This document shows positions 1-6,540 of a stretch of DNA of 7,159 bases, one piece after another. Source of the DNA: an uncultured Streptococcus sp. (GTDB lineage: Bacteria; Bacillota; Bacilli; Lactobacillales; Streptococcaceae). The position numbers were made by a program, and so were the translations under genes. Position 1 is the first letter of the stretch. Each line of letters begins with the position of its first letter. The stretch is from NCBI GenBank assembly GCA_916048145.1, contig CAJZGT010000066.1, positions 1 to 7,159 on the forward strand, read 5' to 3'. The notes beneath the pieces were generated by a model. It saw nothing but the letters and a program-made list of their open reading frames with translations. It made no database searches and was not told the origin of the DNA.

Positions 1-350
1 TTGCCTACATGCGTGGACGGACCTTGGATGATGCCTTTGTCATTCTCGATGAGGCGCAAAATACGACTATCATGCAGATGAAGATGTTCTTAACTCGTTT
101 AGGCTTTAACTCTAAAATGATTGTCAATGGAGATATCAGTCAGATTGACCTGCCACGGAATGTCAAGTCCGGTTTGATTGATGCTCAGGGGAAACTCAAG
201 AACATTCACCAGATTGACTTTGTTCATTTTTCAGCTAAGGATGTGGTTCGCCATCCAGTTGTCGCTCAGATTATTCGAGCTTATGAACCAGCATCGGTCA
301 AGAATGAAGAGAGTGAAGAATTAGATCCTCAACCTCTATCTGAAGGATAG
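1..350 (+). CDS. phoH: PhoH-family ATPase, C-terminal part (5' end outside window)
   Basis: This is the last ~115 codons of a PhoH-like protein; the reading frame is open from base 3 (Ala-Tyr before the first Met), so the Met at base 9 is internal and not a start. The Walker B motif FVILDEAQN is near the beginning, followed by the family's conserved [14 protein letters not shown] and [11 protein letters not shown] stretches, where an Asp-Gln pair follows the sensor-like GD. The Walker A loop must lie upstream of the window. Full PhoH proteins are about 320 residues, so roughly two thirds are missing. The family consists of cytoplasmic P-loop nucleotide-binding proteins, some linked to RNA metabolism; the exact cellular role in streptococci is not settled. 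The acidic tail after RAYE is variable in the family. No terminator is visible directly after the TAG stop. Confidence 0.93.
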   Translation, partial: AYMRGRTLDDAFVILDEAQNTTIMQMKMFLTRLGFNSKMIVNGDISQIDLPRNVKSGLIDAQGKLKNIHQIDFVHFSAKDVVRHPVVAQIIRAYEPASVKNEESEELDPQPLSEG

Positions 351-385
351 TTCTTTTGTACTTAAAGTTATCTCAATGCTAAGTC

Positions 386-492
386 TATAGTAGATTGAAG
401 CTAGCATAGTACGTCGTGACTGCTAAAACATTTCTAGAAATTAATTTGACTCTCCTAATCGATTTGTTCATATTTTATTTAAATCTACTATA
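386..492. repeat. RUP-like repeat unit of pneumococcus (107 bp)
   Basis: The element is bounded by a perfect 11-bp inverted repeat: TATAGTAGATT at 386-396 and its complement AATCTACTATA at 482-492. Partial pairing continues further inward. The length from end to end is exactly 107 bp, the published size of RUP, and both ends carry a TA dinucleotide, as expected for an element moved by an IS630/Tc1-type transposase that targets TA. It lies in the intergenic space between phoH and the acetyltransferase and interrupts no gene. RUP elements carry no coding capacity; they are thought to be mobilised in trans by IS630-Spn1. The assignment rests on recalled size and end structure and not on an alignment. 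Its presence points to S. pneumoniae or a near relative. Confidence 0.82.
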
Positions 493-562
493 AGTTTGCT
501 TTTTAAATGTTTCATTCAATATCCTTATGTTAGATTAGAAATGTTTTAAGTGGAAGAAATAT

Positions 563-1132
563 ATGGAATCAATCTTTTTAAAACTAGCTCAGTATCCAAT
601 AGTGGAGACAGAGCATTTATTGCTTAGACCTGTAACCTTGGATGATGCGAAAGAAATGTTTGACTATGCCTCAGACAGAGAAAATACGCGCTACACTTTT
701 CCAACCAATCAAAATGTAGAAGAAACTAAAAATAATATTGCTCAGTTTTATCTAGCCAATCCATTAGGCCGTTGGGGAATAGAGCTAAAAAGCAATGGTC
801 AGTTTATTGGAACCATTGACTTGCACAAGATTGATCCTGTTCTTAAGAAGGCAGCTATTGGCTACATTATCAATAAAAAGTATTGGAATCAAGGATTGAC
901 GACAGAAGCCAATCGTGCCGTAATTGAGCTAGCTTTTGAGAAGATAGGAATGAATAAGTTAGTTGCTTTACACGATAAGGCTAATCCCGCGTCAGGAAAG
1001 GTCATGGAGAAATCAGGAATGCGTTTTTCCCACGAAGAAGCTTATGCTTGTATGGACCAGCATGAAAAAGGCCGAATCGTGACAAGAGTTCATTATGTCT
1101 TGACCAAGGAAGACTATTTTGCAAATAAATAA
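563..1132 (+). CDS. GNAT-family N-acetyltransferase (RimJ/RimL type)
   Basis: The 189-residue protein has the layout of the Acetyltransf_3 (RimJ/RimL-like) group: an N-terminal strand ETEHLLLRPVTLDDA (residues 16-29), a strand with GTIDLHKID (83-91), and the acetyl-CoA-binding motif A, IGYIINKKYWNQGLTTEA (99-116). In motif A, NQGLTTEA stands in for the usual Q/R-x-x-G-x-G/A loop. The C-terminal motif is NPASGKVMEKSGM (141-153), typical of the family. The protein transfers an acetyl group from acetyl-CoA to an amine; the acceptor (ribosomal protein N-terminus, other protein, or small molecule) cannot be read from the sequence. The start is ATG 563, with a modest GGAAG ribosome site 6 nt upstream. 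The gene stands alone between the RUP-like element and a terminator. Family assignment is firm; substrate is unknown. Confidence 0.9.
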   Translation: MESIFLKLAQYPIVETEHLLLRPVTLDDAKEMFDYASDRENTRYTFPTNQNVEETKNNIAQFYLANPLGRWGIELKSNGQFIGTIDLHKIDPVLKKAAIGYIINKKYWNQGLTTEANRAVIELAFEKIGMNKLVALHDKANPASGKVMEKSGMRFSHEEAYACMDQHEKGRIVTRVHYVLTKEDYFANK

Positions 1133-1133
1133 G

Positions 1134-1163
1134 CAGTTGAGAAGAAATTTTCAACTGTTTTTT
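1134..1163 (+). terminator. Rho-independent terminator of the acetyltransferase gene
   Basis: A 10-bp stem (CAGTTGAGAA at 1134-1143 with TTTTCAACTG at 1148-1157, one G-T wobble) closes a GAAA tetraloop and is followed directly by six T (1158-1163). It begins 1 nt after the TAA stop at 1130-1132, so it ends the acetyltransferase transcript and insulates the competence operon downstream. Confidence 0.92.
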
Positions 1164-1171
1164 CTTCCTCT

Positions 1172-1179
1172 TACGAATA
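1172..1179 (+). promoter_or_regulatory. SigX (ComX) competence box, promoter of comEA-comEC
   Basis: TACGAATA matches the streptococcal combox (cin-box) consensus exactly. This is the -10-like element read by the alternative sigma factor SigX/ComX during competence. It is preceded by a T-rich tract (1158-1171), a known companion feature of these promoters. It lies 19 nt before the comEA start, so the transcript leader must be very short. No sigma-A -10 is evident between the terminator and comEA, so the operon is probably expressed only when competence is induced. Confidence 0.9.
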
Positions 1180-1198
1180 ATCTAAGAGAGGAGAAAAT

Positions 1199-1849
1199 AT
1201 GGAAGCAATTATCGAGAAAATTAAAGAGTATAAAATCATTGTCATCTGTACTGGTCTGGGCTTGGTTATTGGCGGATTTTTCCTGCTAAAGCCAGCTCCA
1301 CACACACCTGTCAAGGAAACGAATTTGCAATCAGAAGTTGCAGCTGTTTCCAAGGATTCATCGACCGAAAAGGATGTGAAGAAGGAAGAAAAGGAAGAAC
1401 CGGTTGAACAAGATTTAATTACGGTAGATGTCAAAGGTGCTGTTAAATCGCCAGGAATTTATGACTTGCCAGTAGGTAGTCGAGTAAATGACGCTGTTCA
1501 GAAGGCAGGTGGCTTGACAGAGCAAGCAGACAGCAAGGCACTTAATCTAGCTCAGAAAATTAGTGATGAGGCTCTGGTTTATGTCCCAACTAAGGGAGAA
1601 GAATCAGCTAGTCAACAGACTGCTTCTGGGACGACTTCTTTAACAAGCAAGGAAAAGAAGGTCAATCTCAACAAGGCCAGTCTGGAAGAACTTAAACAGG
1701 TCAAGGGGCTAGGAGGAAAACGAGCTCAGGATATTATTGACCACCGTGAAACAAATGGCAAGTTCAAGTCGGTTGAGGAACTCAAGAAAGTCTCAGGCAT
1801 TGGTACCAAAACAATAGAAAAGCTAAAAGACTATGTTACAGTGGACTAA
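1199..1849 (+). CDS. comEA: ComEA, membrane-anchored DNA receptor for transformation
   Basis: ComEA (celA in pneumococcus) binds double-stranded DNA outside the membrane and delivers it to the uptake channel. The 216-residue protein has one N-terminal membrane anchor (about 12-30, hydrophobic up to GGFFLLKP), a charged Lys/Glu-rich linker (about 40-70), and an SLBB-type domain (about 73-130, with VDVKGAVKSPGIYDLP). After a second Ser/Thr-rich linker comes a C-terminal helix-hairpin-helix pair (about 155-216) whose hairpins are VKGLGGKRA and VSGIGTKTI, the DNA-binding part. Length and domain order are normal for the family. The start ATG has AGGAG 5 nt upstream. The 3' end overlaps comEC by 17 nt, implying translational coupling. 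Transcription should come from the combox just upstream. The gene looks intact, in contrast to its partner. Confidence 0.96.
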   Translation: MEAIIEKIKEYKIIVICTGLGLVIGGFFLLKPAPHTPVKETNLQSEVAAVSKDSSTEKDVKKEEKEEPVEQDLITVDVKGAVKSPGIYDLPVGSRVNDAVQKAGGLTEQADSKALNLAQKISDEALVYVPTKGEESASQQTASGTTSLTSKEKKVNLNKASLEELKQVKGLGGKRAQDIIDHRETNGKFKSVEELKKVSGIGTKTIEKLKDYVTVD

Positions 1850-4073
1850 GAATTTCCCTATTCCCCTAATTTACCTGAGTTTTCTGTTACTCTGGATTTA
1901 TTACGCTATTTTCTCAGCGTCCTATCTTGCTTTATTGGGCTTCGTTTTTCTGCTAGTCTGTCTCTTTTTCCAATTTCCTTGGAAATCTGCTGGAAAAGTT
2001 CTAGTGATTTGTGGAATCTTTGGATTCTGGTTTCTGTTTCAAAATTGGCAACAGAGCCAAGCGAGTCAACATTTGGCGGCTTCTGTTGAAAGGGTACGGA
2101 TTCTGCCCGACACTATTAAGATCAATGGTGACAGTCTATCCTTTCGTGGCAAGTTTGATGGACGCATTTTTCAAATCTATTATAAACTCCAATCCGAGGA
2201 GGAGAAAGAAACCTTTCAAGCTTTAACAGCCCTTCATGATTTAGAACTAGAAGGAAAACTTTCGGAGCCAGACGGGCAGAGAAATTTTGGTGGCTTTGAT
2301 TACCAAGCTTATCTGAAAACTCAGGGAATTTACCAGATACTGACTATCAAGAGTATCCAGTCACTTCAAAAGGTTAGTAGTTGGAATATAGGTGAAAACC
2401 TGTCCAGCTTACGTCGAAGGGCTGTAGTTTGGATTAAGACACACTTTCCAGACCCTATGCGCAATTACATGACAGGGCTCTTGTTAGGGCATCTGGACAC
2501 AGATTTTGAGGAGATGAATGAGCTTTATTCTAGTTTAGGAATTATCCACCTCTTTGCCTTGTCGGGTATGCAGGTAGGCTTTTTCATGGATGGCTTTAAG
2601 AAACTTCTCTTGCGATTGGGCTTGACCCAAGAAAAGTTGAAATGGATGACTTATCCCTTTTCCCTTATCTATGCTGGTCTGACAGGATTTTCAGCTTCAG
2701 TCATTCGCAGTCTCTTGCAAAAGTTACTGGCTCAACATGGGGTTAAGGGCTTGGATAATTTTGCCTTGACTGTGCTTGTACTCTTTATCGTCATGCCCAA
2801 CTTTTTCCTGACGGCGGGAGGTGTCTTGTCCTGTGCCTACGCTTTTATCTTGACCATGACCAGCAAAGAAGGAGAGGGGCTCAAGGCTGTTGCTAGAGAA
2901 AGTCTAGTCATCTCCTTGGGCATATTACCCATTCTATCCTTCTATTTTGCGGAATTTCAACCTTGGTCCATCCTCTTGACCTTTGTCTTTTCCTTTCTTT
3001 TTGATTTGGTTTTTTTACCGCTCCTGTCTATCTTATTTGCCCTTTCCTTTCTCTATTCAGTCATTCAGCTGAACTTTATCTTTGAATGGTTAGAGGGGAT
3101 TATTCGCTTGGTCTCACAGGTGGCAAGCAGACCCCTGGTTTTTGGACAGCCCAATGCATGGCTTTTAATTTTATTGTTAATTTCCTTGGCTTTGGTCTAT
3201 GATTTGAGGAAAAACATTAAAAGTCTAGCAGTGTTGAGCTTATTGATTACAGGTCTCTTTTTCCTGACCAAGTATCCACTGGAAAATGAAATCACCATGC
3301 TGGATATTGGGCAAGGCGAAAGTATTTTCCTACGGGATGTAACTGGGAAAACCATTCTCATAGATGTAGGTGGCAAGGCAGAATCTGATAAGAAAATTGA
3401 AAAATGGCAAGAAAAGGCGACGACCAGCAATGCCCAGCGAAGCTTGATACCCTATCTCAAAAGTCGTGGAGTAGCCAAGATTGACCAGCTGATTTTGACC
3501 AACACGGACAAGGAACATGTTTGAGATTTGTTGGAGGTGACCAAGGCTTTCCATGTAGGGGAGATCTTAGTATCAAAAGGCAGTCTGAAACAGAAGGAAT
3601 TTGTGGTAGAACTGCAGGCGACTCAAACCAAGGTTCGCAGTGTGACAGTAGGAGAGGGCTTGCAAATTTTTGGAAGTCAGTTAGAAGTCCTATCTCCAAG
3701 GAAAATTGGAGACGGAGGTCATGAAGATTCCCTGGTTCTGTATGGAAAACTTTTGGATAAGCACTTTCTATTCACAGGAAATTTGGAGGAGAAAGGAGAG
3801 AAGGGCTTGCTGAGGCAATATCCTAACCTAGAGGTGGATGTTTTGAAAGCTGCCCAACATGGTTCTAAAAAGTCATCAAGTTCAGCATTTCTAGAAAAAC
3901 TCAAACCAGAGCTTACTCTCATCTCAGTTGGAAAGAACAATCGAACGAAACTCCCCCATCAGGAAACCCTGACCCGACTGGAAACTATAAATAGCAAAGT
4001 ATATCGAACTGACCAGCAAGGAGCTATACGCTTTAAAGGGTGGAATAGTTGGAAAATCGAAAGCGTTCGATAG
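1833..4073 (+). pseudogene. comEC: ComEC DNA-uptake channel gene with one in-frame nonsense codon
   Basis: ComEC (celB) forms the channel that carries single-stranded DNA across the membrane. The full frame is 746 codons, the length I recall for streptococcal ComEC, but codon 564 (3522-3524) is TGA. The open part is 563 codons; the same frame then runs open for 182 more codons. Domains: two N-terminal helices and an OB-like domain (about 50-175, with NFGGFDYQAYL at 151-161); the polytopic Competence domain (about 190-460, with HLFALSGMQVG at 239-249); and a metallo-beta-lactamase-like domain (about 485-746, with MLDIGQGES at 489-497). The stop falls just after TNTDKEHV (556-563), where the family continues with Gly, so GGA to TGA is the simplest change. 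A truncated protein would keep the membrane part and lose most of the C-terminal domain. A GGAGGTGA at 3533-3540 has no well-spaced in-frame start after it, so restart looks unlikely. A sequencing error is possible. Confidence 0.88.
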
Positions 4074-4116
4074 AAAGGATAAATACTATATATTAGTAAA
4101 ATAAACTAAAAATCTG

Positions 4117-4145
4117 TTGCATAATAATGATAAAAACGATATAAT
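4117..4145 (+). promoter_or_regulatory. Sigma-A promoter for the peptide remnant and ABC genes
   Basis: TTGCAT (4117-4122) and a perfect TATAAT (4140-4145) are separated by the ideal 17 nt. The predicted start of transcription is near 4152. The next coding-like segment (from 4170) and the ABC genes are all downstream on the same strand with no terminator between, so this is their likely shared promoter. It separates their expression from the competence-controlled comEA-comEC operon. Confidence 0.8.
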
Positions 4146-4169
4146 GAAAGCGTATTCAATGTTGATGAT

Positions 4170-4429
4170 ATAAAACCATTAAAAATCGTTTAATTAGTTA
4201 GTTTATGATTATTGGTCTTTTTCAGTCCAGTGTATCTGCTGTGACAGTCACTAAAAGTTATAGATATGATTGTGATACCTACTATAAGACTAGTATAAAT
4301 TGCCAGTGATATAACTATATTAATCCCCTGTTATGGTATCGTTATGATAGCTATTCTGAGTATAAAGTTGGTTCTGGTTTGAATTACAATCGTTATGAGG
4401 TACTAAACTACTACAGCGGAGGCTATTAA
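4170..4429 (+). pseudogene. Decayed gene for a small secreted tyrosine-rich peptide
   Basis: No intact ORF exists here, but one frame reads as a short exported peptide with three lesions. From 4172 it gives KTIKNRLIS, then TAG (4199-4201), then FMIIGLFQSSVSA, a convincing Sec signal peptide ending in a V-S-A cleavage site. The mature part starts VTVTKSYRYD and has TGA at 4307-4309 (a Trp codon would fit). It resumes YNYINPLLWYRYD and ends YYSGGY before TAA at 4427-4429. The expected ATG is lacking; one G inserted after 4171 would restore ATG in frame. The mature product would be about 62 residues with about 15 Tyr and two Cys. The hydrophobic segment, the cleavage site and the strong Tyr bias across the stops argue for a real former gene. 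Family unknown; a bacteriocin-like peptide is only a guess from its context upstream of an ABC exporter. ATG 4205 could still begin a 34-residue fragment. Confidence 0.5.
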
Positions 4430-4461
4430 TCTCTAAAGAGTGAGAAAAAGGAGGACTATAT

Positions 4462-5049
4462 ATGTTGCAGCTTACTCATGTGACCTTAAAAACGCGACAA
4501 GTCATCTTACAAGATGTTGATTTTACATTTGAAAAGGGTAGGATTTATGGTATTCTTGCTATAAATGGCTCTGGAAAGACGACACTGTTCCGCGCCATTA
4601 GCAATTTAATTCCTATAAGTAGCGGAAATATTGTAGCCCCTCCTTCTTTATTTTATTATGAGAGTATTGAATGGCTGGATGAAAACTTAAGTGGGATGGA
4701 CTACCTTCGTCTTATCAAAAACATCTGGAAGTCAGGTCTGAACTTGAGGGATGAAATTGCCTACTGGGAAATGTCTGACTATATCAGCCTTCCCATTCGC
4801 AAGTATTCCTTAGGCATGAAGCAACGCTTGGTGATTGCCATGTATTTCCTCAGTCAGGCGAAATGCTGGCTTATGGATGAGATTACAAATGGCTTAGATG
4901 AGTATTATCGACAGAAGTTTTTTGATAGGCTAGTACAAATCGATAGACAAGAACAGCTGGTTCTTTTAAGTTCCCACTATAAGGAAGAGTTGGTTGATGT
5001 CTGCGATAGAGTAGTAACCATTAATCAGGGGCAGATAGAAGAGGTTTAG
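4462..5049 (+). CDS. ABC transporter ATP-binding protein
   Basis: The 195-residue protein is a single ABC ATPase domain, slightly short for the family. Visible motifs: Walker A AINGSGKTT (33-41), signature YSLGMKQ (115-121), Walker B CWLMDE (135-140) with catalytic Glu140, D-loop NGLD (143-146) and switch His172 in SSHYKEE. The YSLGMKQ form of the signature is typical of ABC-2-type exporters of drugs, lantibiotics or peptides. Two small deviations are noted: Ala instead of the first Gly of Walker A, and no clear Q-loop Gln (FYYESIEWLDENLSG, 64-78). Neither alone predicts loss of function. The start ATG has a strong AAGGAGG 7 nt upstream. The stop lies 3 nt before the permease gene, so the two are surely co-expressed and form one transporter. 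The cargo is unknown. Confidence 0.92.
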   Translation: MLQLTHVTLKTRQVILQDVDFTFEKGRIYGILAINGSGKTTLFRAISNLIPISSGNIVAPPSLFYYESIEWLDENLSGMDYLRLIKNIWKSGLNLRDEIAYWEMSDYISLPIRKYSLGMKQRLVIAMYFLSQAKCWLMDEITNGLDEYYRQKFFDRLVQIDRQEQLVLLSSHYKEELVDVCDRVVTINQGQIEEV

Positions 5050-5052
5050 TTT

Positions 5053-6237
5053 ATGAAAGATGTTAGTCTATTTTTATTGAAAAAAGTTTTCAAAAGTCGC
5101 TTAAACTGGATTATCTTAGCTTTATTTGTATCTGGACTCGGTGTTACCTTTTATTTTAATAGTCAGACTGCAAACTCCGTCAGCTTGGAGAGCGAGTTGG
5201 AAACCCGTCTTGTAAAAGATGAGAGAATCATCAATGAATATGAAGAGAAACTCTCCCAAATATCTGACACCAGCTCGGAGGAATACCAGTTTGCTAAAGA
5301 AAATTTAGACTCGCAAAAAAATCTTTTGACGCAAAAGAAAGAAATTCTGGCTTTGTTAAAAGAAGGGCGCTGGAAAGAAGCCTACTATTTGCAGTGGCAA
5401 GATGTAGAGAAGAGTTATGAAATTTTATCAAAGGAACCGACTGCTAGTTCTGACTTAAAAATGGCGGTTGACCGCGAACGAAAGACTTACCAAGCCCTAT
5501 ATCCCTTGAACATAAAAGCGCACAATTTAGTTTATCCGACCTACGGGATTGATCAGATTGTCTGGATTTTAGAGGCTATCATCCCAAGCTTGTTTGTGGT
5601 TGCTATTATTTTTATGCTAACGCAACTATTTGCAGAAAGGTATCAAAATCATCTGGATACAGCTCAGTTATATCCTTTTTCAAAAGTGGCATTTGCCATG
5701 TCCTCCCTTGGAGTTGGAGTGGGCTATGTAACTGTGCTGTTTATCGGAATCAGCGGATTTTCTTTTCTAGTGGGAAGTCTGATAAGTGGTTTTGGACAGT
5801 TAGATTATCCCTACCCGATTTATAGCTTAGTGAATCAAGAGGTAACTATTGGAAAGATACAAGATGTGTTATTTCCTGGCTTGTTCTTAGCTTTCTTATC
5901 CTTTATCGTCATTGTGGAAGTAGTGTACTTGATTGCTTACTTTTTCAAGCAAAAAATGCCTGTCCTCTTTCTTTCACTCATTGGGATTGTTGGCCTATTG
6001 TTTGGCATCCAAACAATTCATCCTCTTCAAAGGATTGCACATCTGATTCCCTTTACTTACTTGCGTTCAGTGGAGATTTTGTCTGGAAGATTACCTAAGC
6101 AAATTGATAATGTCAATCTGAATTGGAGCATGGGGATGGTCTTACTTCCTTGCCTGATTATCCTTTTGTTAGTGGGAATTCTATTTATTGAAAGATGGGG
6201 AAGTTCACAGAAAAAAGAATTTTTTAATAGATCCTAG
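5053..6237 (+). CDS. ABC-2-like permease with large outer loop
   Basis: The 394-residue membrane protein is the partner of the ATPase just upstream (3-nt gap; its ribosome site GAGGT lies inside the end of that gene). It has a basic N-terminus, a first membrane helix (about 18-35), and then a long hydrophilic, Glu/Lys-rich and probably coiled-coil region (about 40-165). Five more helices follow (about 169-192, 212-243, 273-297, 301-319 and 359-379). The tail is basic, in keeping with the positive-inside rule. One helix, a large outer domain, then a helix bundle is the layout of several ABC-2-type permeases in Firmicutes, including ones tied to antimicrobial-peptide export or immunity. I do not recognise a specific named family, and the substrate cannot be inferred. 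The protein appears full length and is followed by a terminator. Confidence 0.85.
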   Translation: MKDVSLFLLKKVFKSRLNWIILALFVSGLGVTFYFNSQTANSVSLESELETRLVKDERIINEYEEKLSQISDTSSEEYQFAKENLDSQKNLLTQKKEILALLKEGRWKEAYYLQWQDVEKSYEILSKEPTASSDLKMAVDRERKTYQALYPLNIKAHNLVYPTYGIDQIVWILEAIIPSLFVVAIIFMLTQLFAERYQNHLDTAQLYPFSKVAFAMSSLGVGVGYVTVLFIGISGFSFLVGSLISGFGQLDYPYPIYSLVNQEVTIGKIQDVLFPGLFLAFLSFIVIVEVVYLIAYFFKQKMPVLFLSLIGIVGLLFGIQTIHPLQRIAHLIPFTYLRSVEILSGRLPKQIDNVNLNWSMGMVLLPCLIILLLVGILFIERWGSSQKKEFFNRS

Positions 6238-6271
6238 CTTTCCTATAGGGAAAATAAGTAAAAACTAACAT

Positions 6272-6302
6272 AGAGAGGGAATCAACTGGATTCTCTCTTT
6301 TT
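6272..6302 (+). terminator. Rho-independent terminator after the ABC genes
   Basis: AGAGAG (6272-6277) pairs with CTCTCT (6293-6298), and AATC (6280-6283) pairs with GATT (6289-6292). This makes a 10-bp stem with a two-G bulge and a five-base loop, followed by a short T run to 6302. It lies 35 nt after the permease stop and separates the ABC transcript from the infC operon. Confidence 0.8.
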
Positions 6303-6360
6303 GATTCGAAAACCAATCCAAAATACAAACACAAACTTTTCAAAAAAATAACTTTTTATC

Positions 6361-6389
6361 TTGACAAGGGCTAGAAAACTTGGTATCAT
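6361..6389 (+). promoter_or_regulatory. Strong extended -10 promoter of infC-rpmI
   Basis: A consensus TTGACA (6361-6366) and TATCAT (6384-6389) are spaced by 17 nt, and a TGN extension (6381-6383) precedes the -10. Transcription should begin near 6396. That leaves a leader of about 158 nt before the infC start, unusually long for this window and containing the attenuator described separately. The strength fits a constitutive translation-factor operon. Bases 6303-6360 before it are AT-rich and show no other feature. Confidence 0.88.
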
Positions 6390-6395
6390 ATAAAA

Positions 6396-6540
6396 GTTGA
6401 GAAAAGCAGAAGTGAGAGCTTCTCGCCTTGTGACATTAAGTTGCCTGGCCCTACGGATGAAAAGTTTCTAAGAAACGCTATCATAACGTGCGGGCTTGTA
6501 TATTTACGAGTCCGCTATTGTTTTTCTCTAATAAAACAAA
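6396..6540 (+). ncRNA. infC leader RNA, candidate L20-type autoregulatory leader
   Basis: The untranslated stretch between the predicted transcription start and the infC ribosome site is rich in potential structure. It contains AGAAG/CTTCT (6408-6412 with 6419-6423), a perfect GTTTC/GAAAC hairpin (6464-6468 with 6472-6476), and the terminator stem from 6490. GGCCC at 6447-6451 could pair with GGGCT at 6492-6496, which is inside the terminator's left arm, and so act as an antiterminator. In Bacillus subtilis the infC-rpmI-rplT operon is controlled by ribosomal protein L20 binding such a leader and causing early termination. The same logic here is inferred from gene order and the hairpin; I did not verify a match to the L20 leader model. 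Confidence 0.6.
6490..6525 (+). terminator. Attenuator hairpin in the infC leader
   Basis: GCGGGCTTGTA (6490-6500) pairs over its whole length with TACGAGTCCGC (6505-6515), with two G-T wobbles, across a four-base loop. A T-rich tract with five consecutive T (6521-6525) follows. It lies between the infC promoter and the gene and not at a gene end, so it should act as a regulated terminator. It also makes any infC start upstream of about 6526 implausible. Confidence 0.82.

Noticed and set aside
496..525. Promoter for the acetyltransferase (TTGCTT, 18 nt, TATCCT)
   Set aside because: Both boxes match poorly and other equally weak candidates lie nearby, so no promoter could be chosen.
1171..1434. 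Minus-strand ORF opposite comEA
   Set aside because: It is the complement of the Lys/Glu-rich linker of comEA, has Ser/Phe-biased composition, no ribosome site and no family features.
2011..2226. Plus-strand 71-codon ORF inside comEC
   Set aside because: It is out of frame with comEC, whose own translation here matches the family, so it is a shadow.
3197..3940. Several minus-strand ORFs opposite comEC
   Set aside because: They overlap each other and a clearly coding plus-strand frame; none shows a recognisable domain or ribosome site.
4056..4071. Perfect 6-bp hairpin at the end of comEC as a terminator
   Set aside because: ATCGAA/TTCGAT is short and no T-run follows, so it does not fit an intrinsic terminator.
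3528..4073. Separate gene starting at TTG 3528 after the comEC stop
   Set aside because: It is the same frame and the continuing lactamase-like domain. The GGAGGTGA nearby lies after this TTG and has no suitably spaced in-frame start downstream.
4084..4098. TACTA/TAGTA inverted repeat before the sigma-A promoter as an operator
   Set aside because: It is only 5 bp, fully AT-rich apart from one pair, and expected by chance in such sequence.
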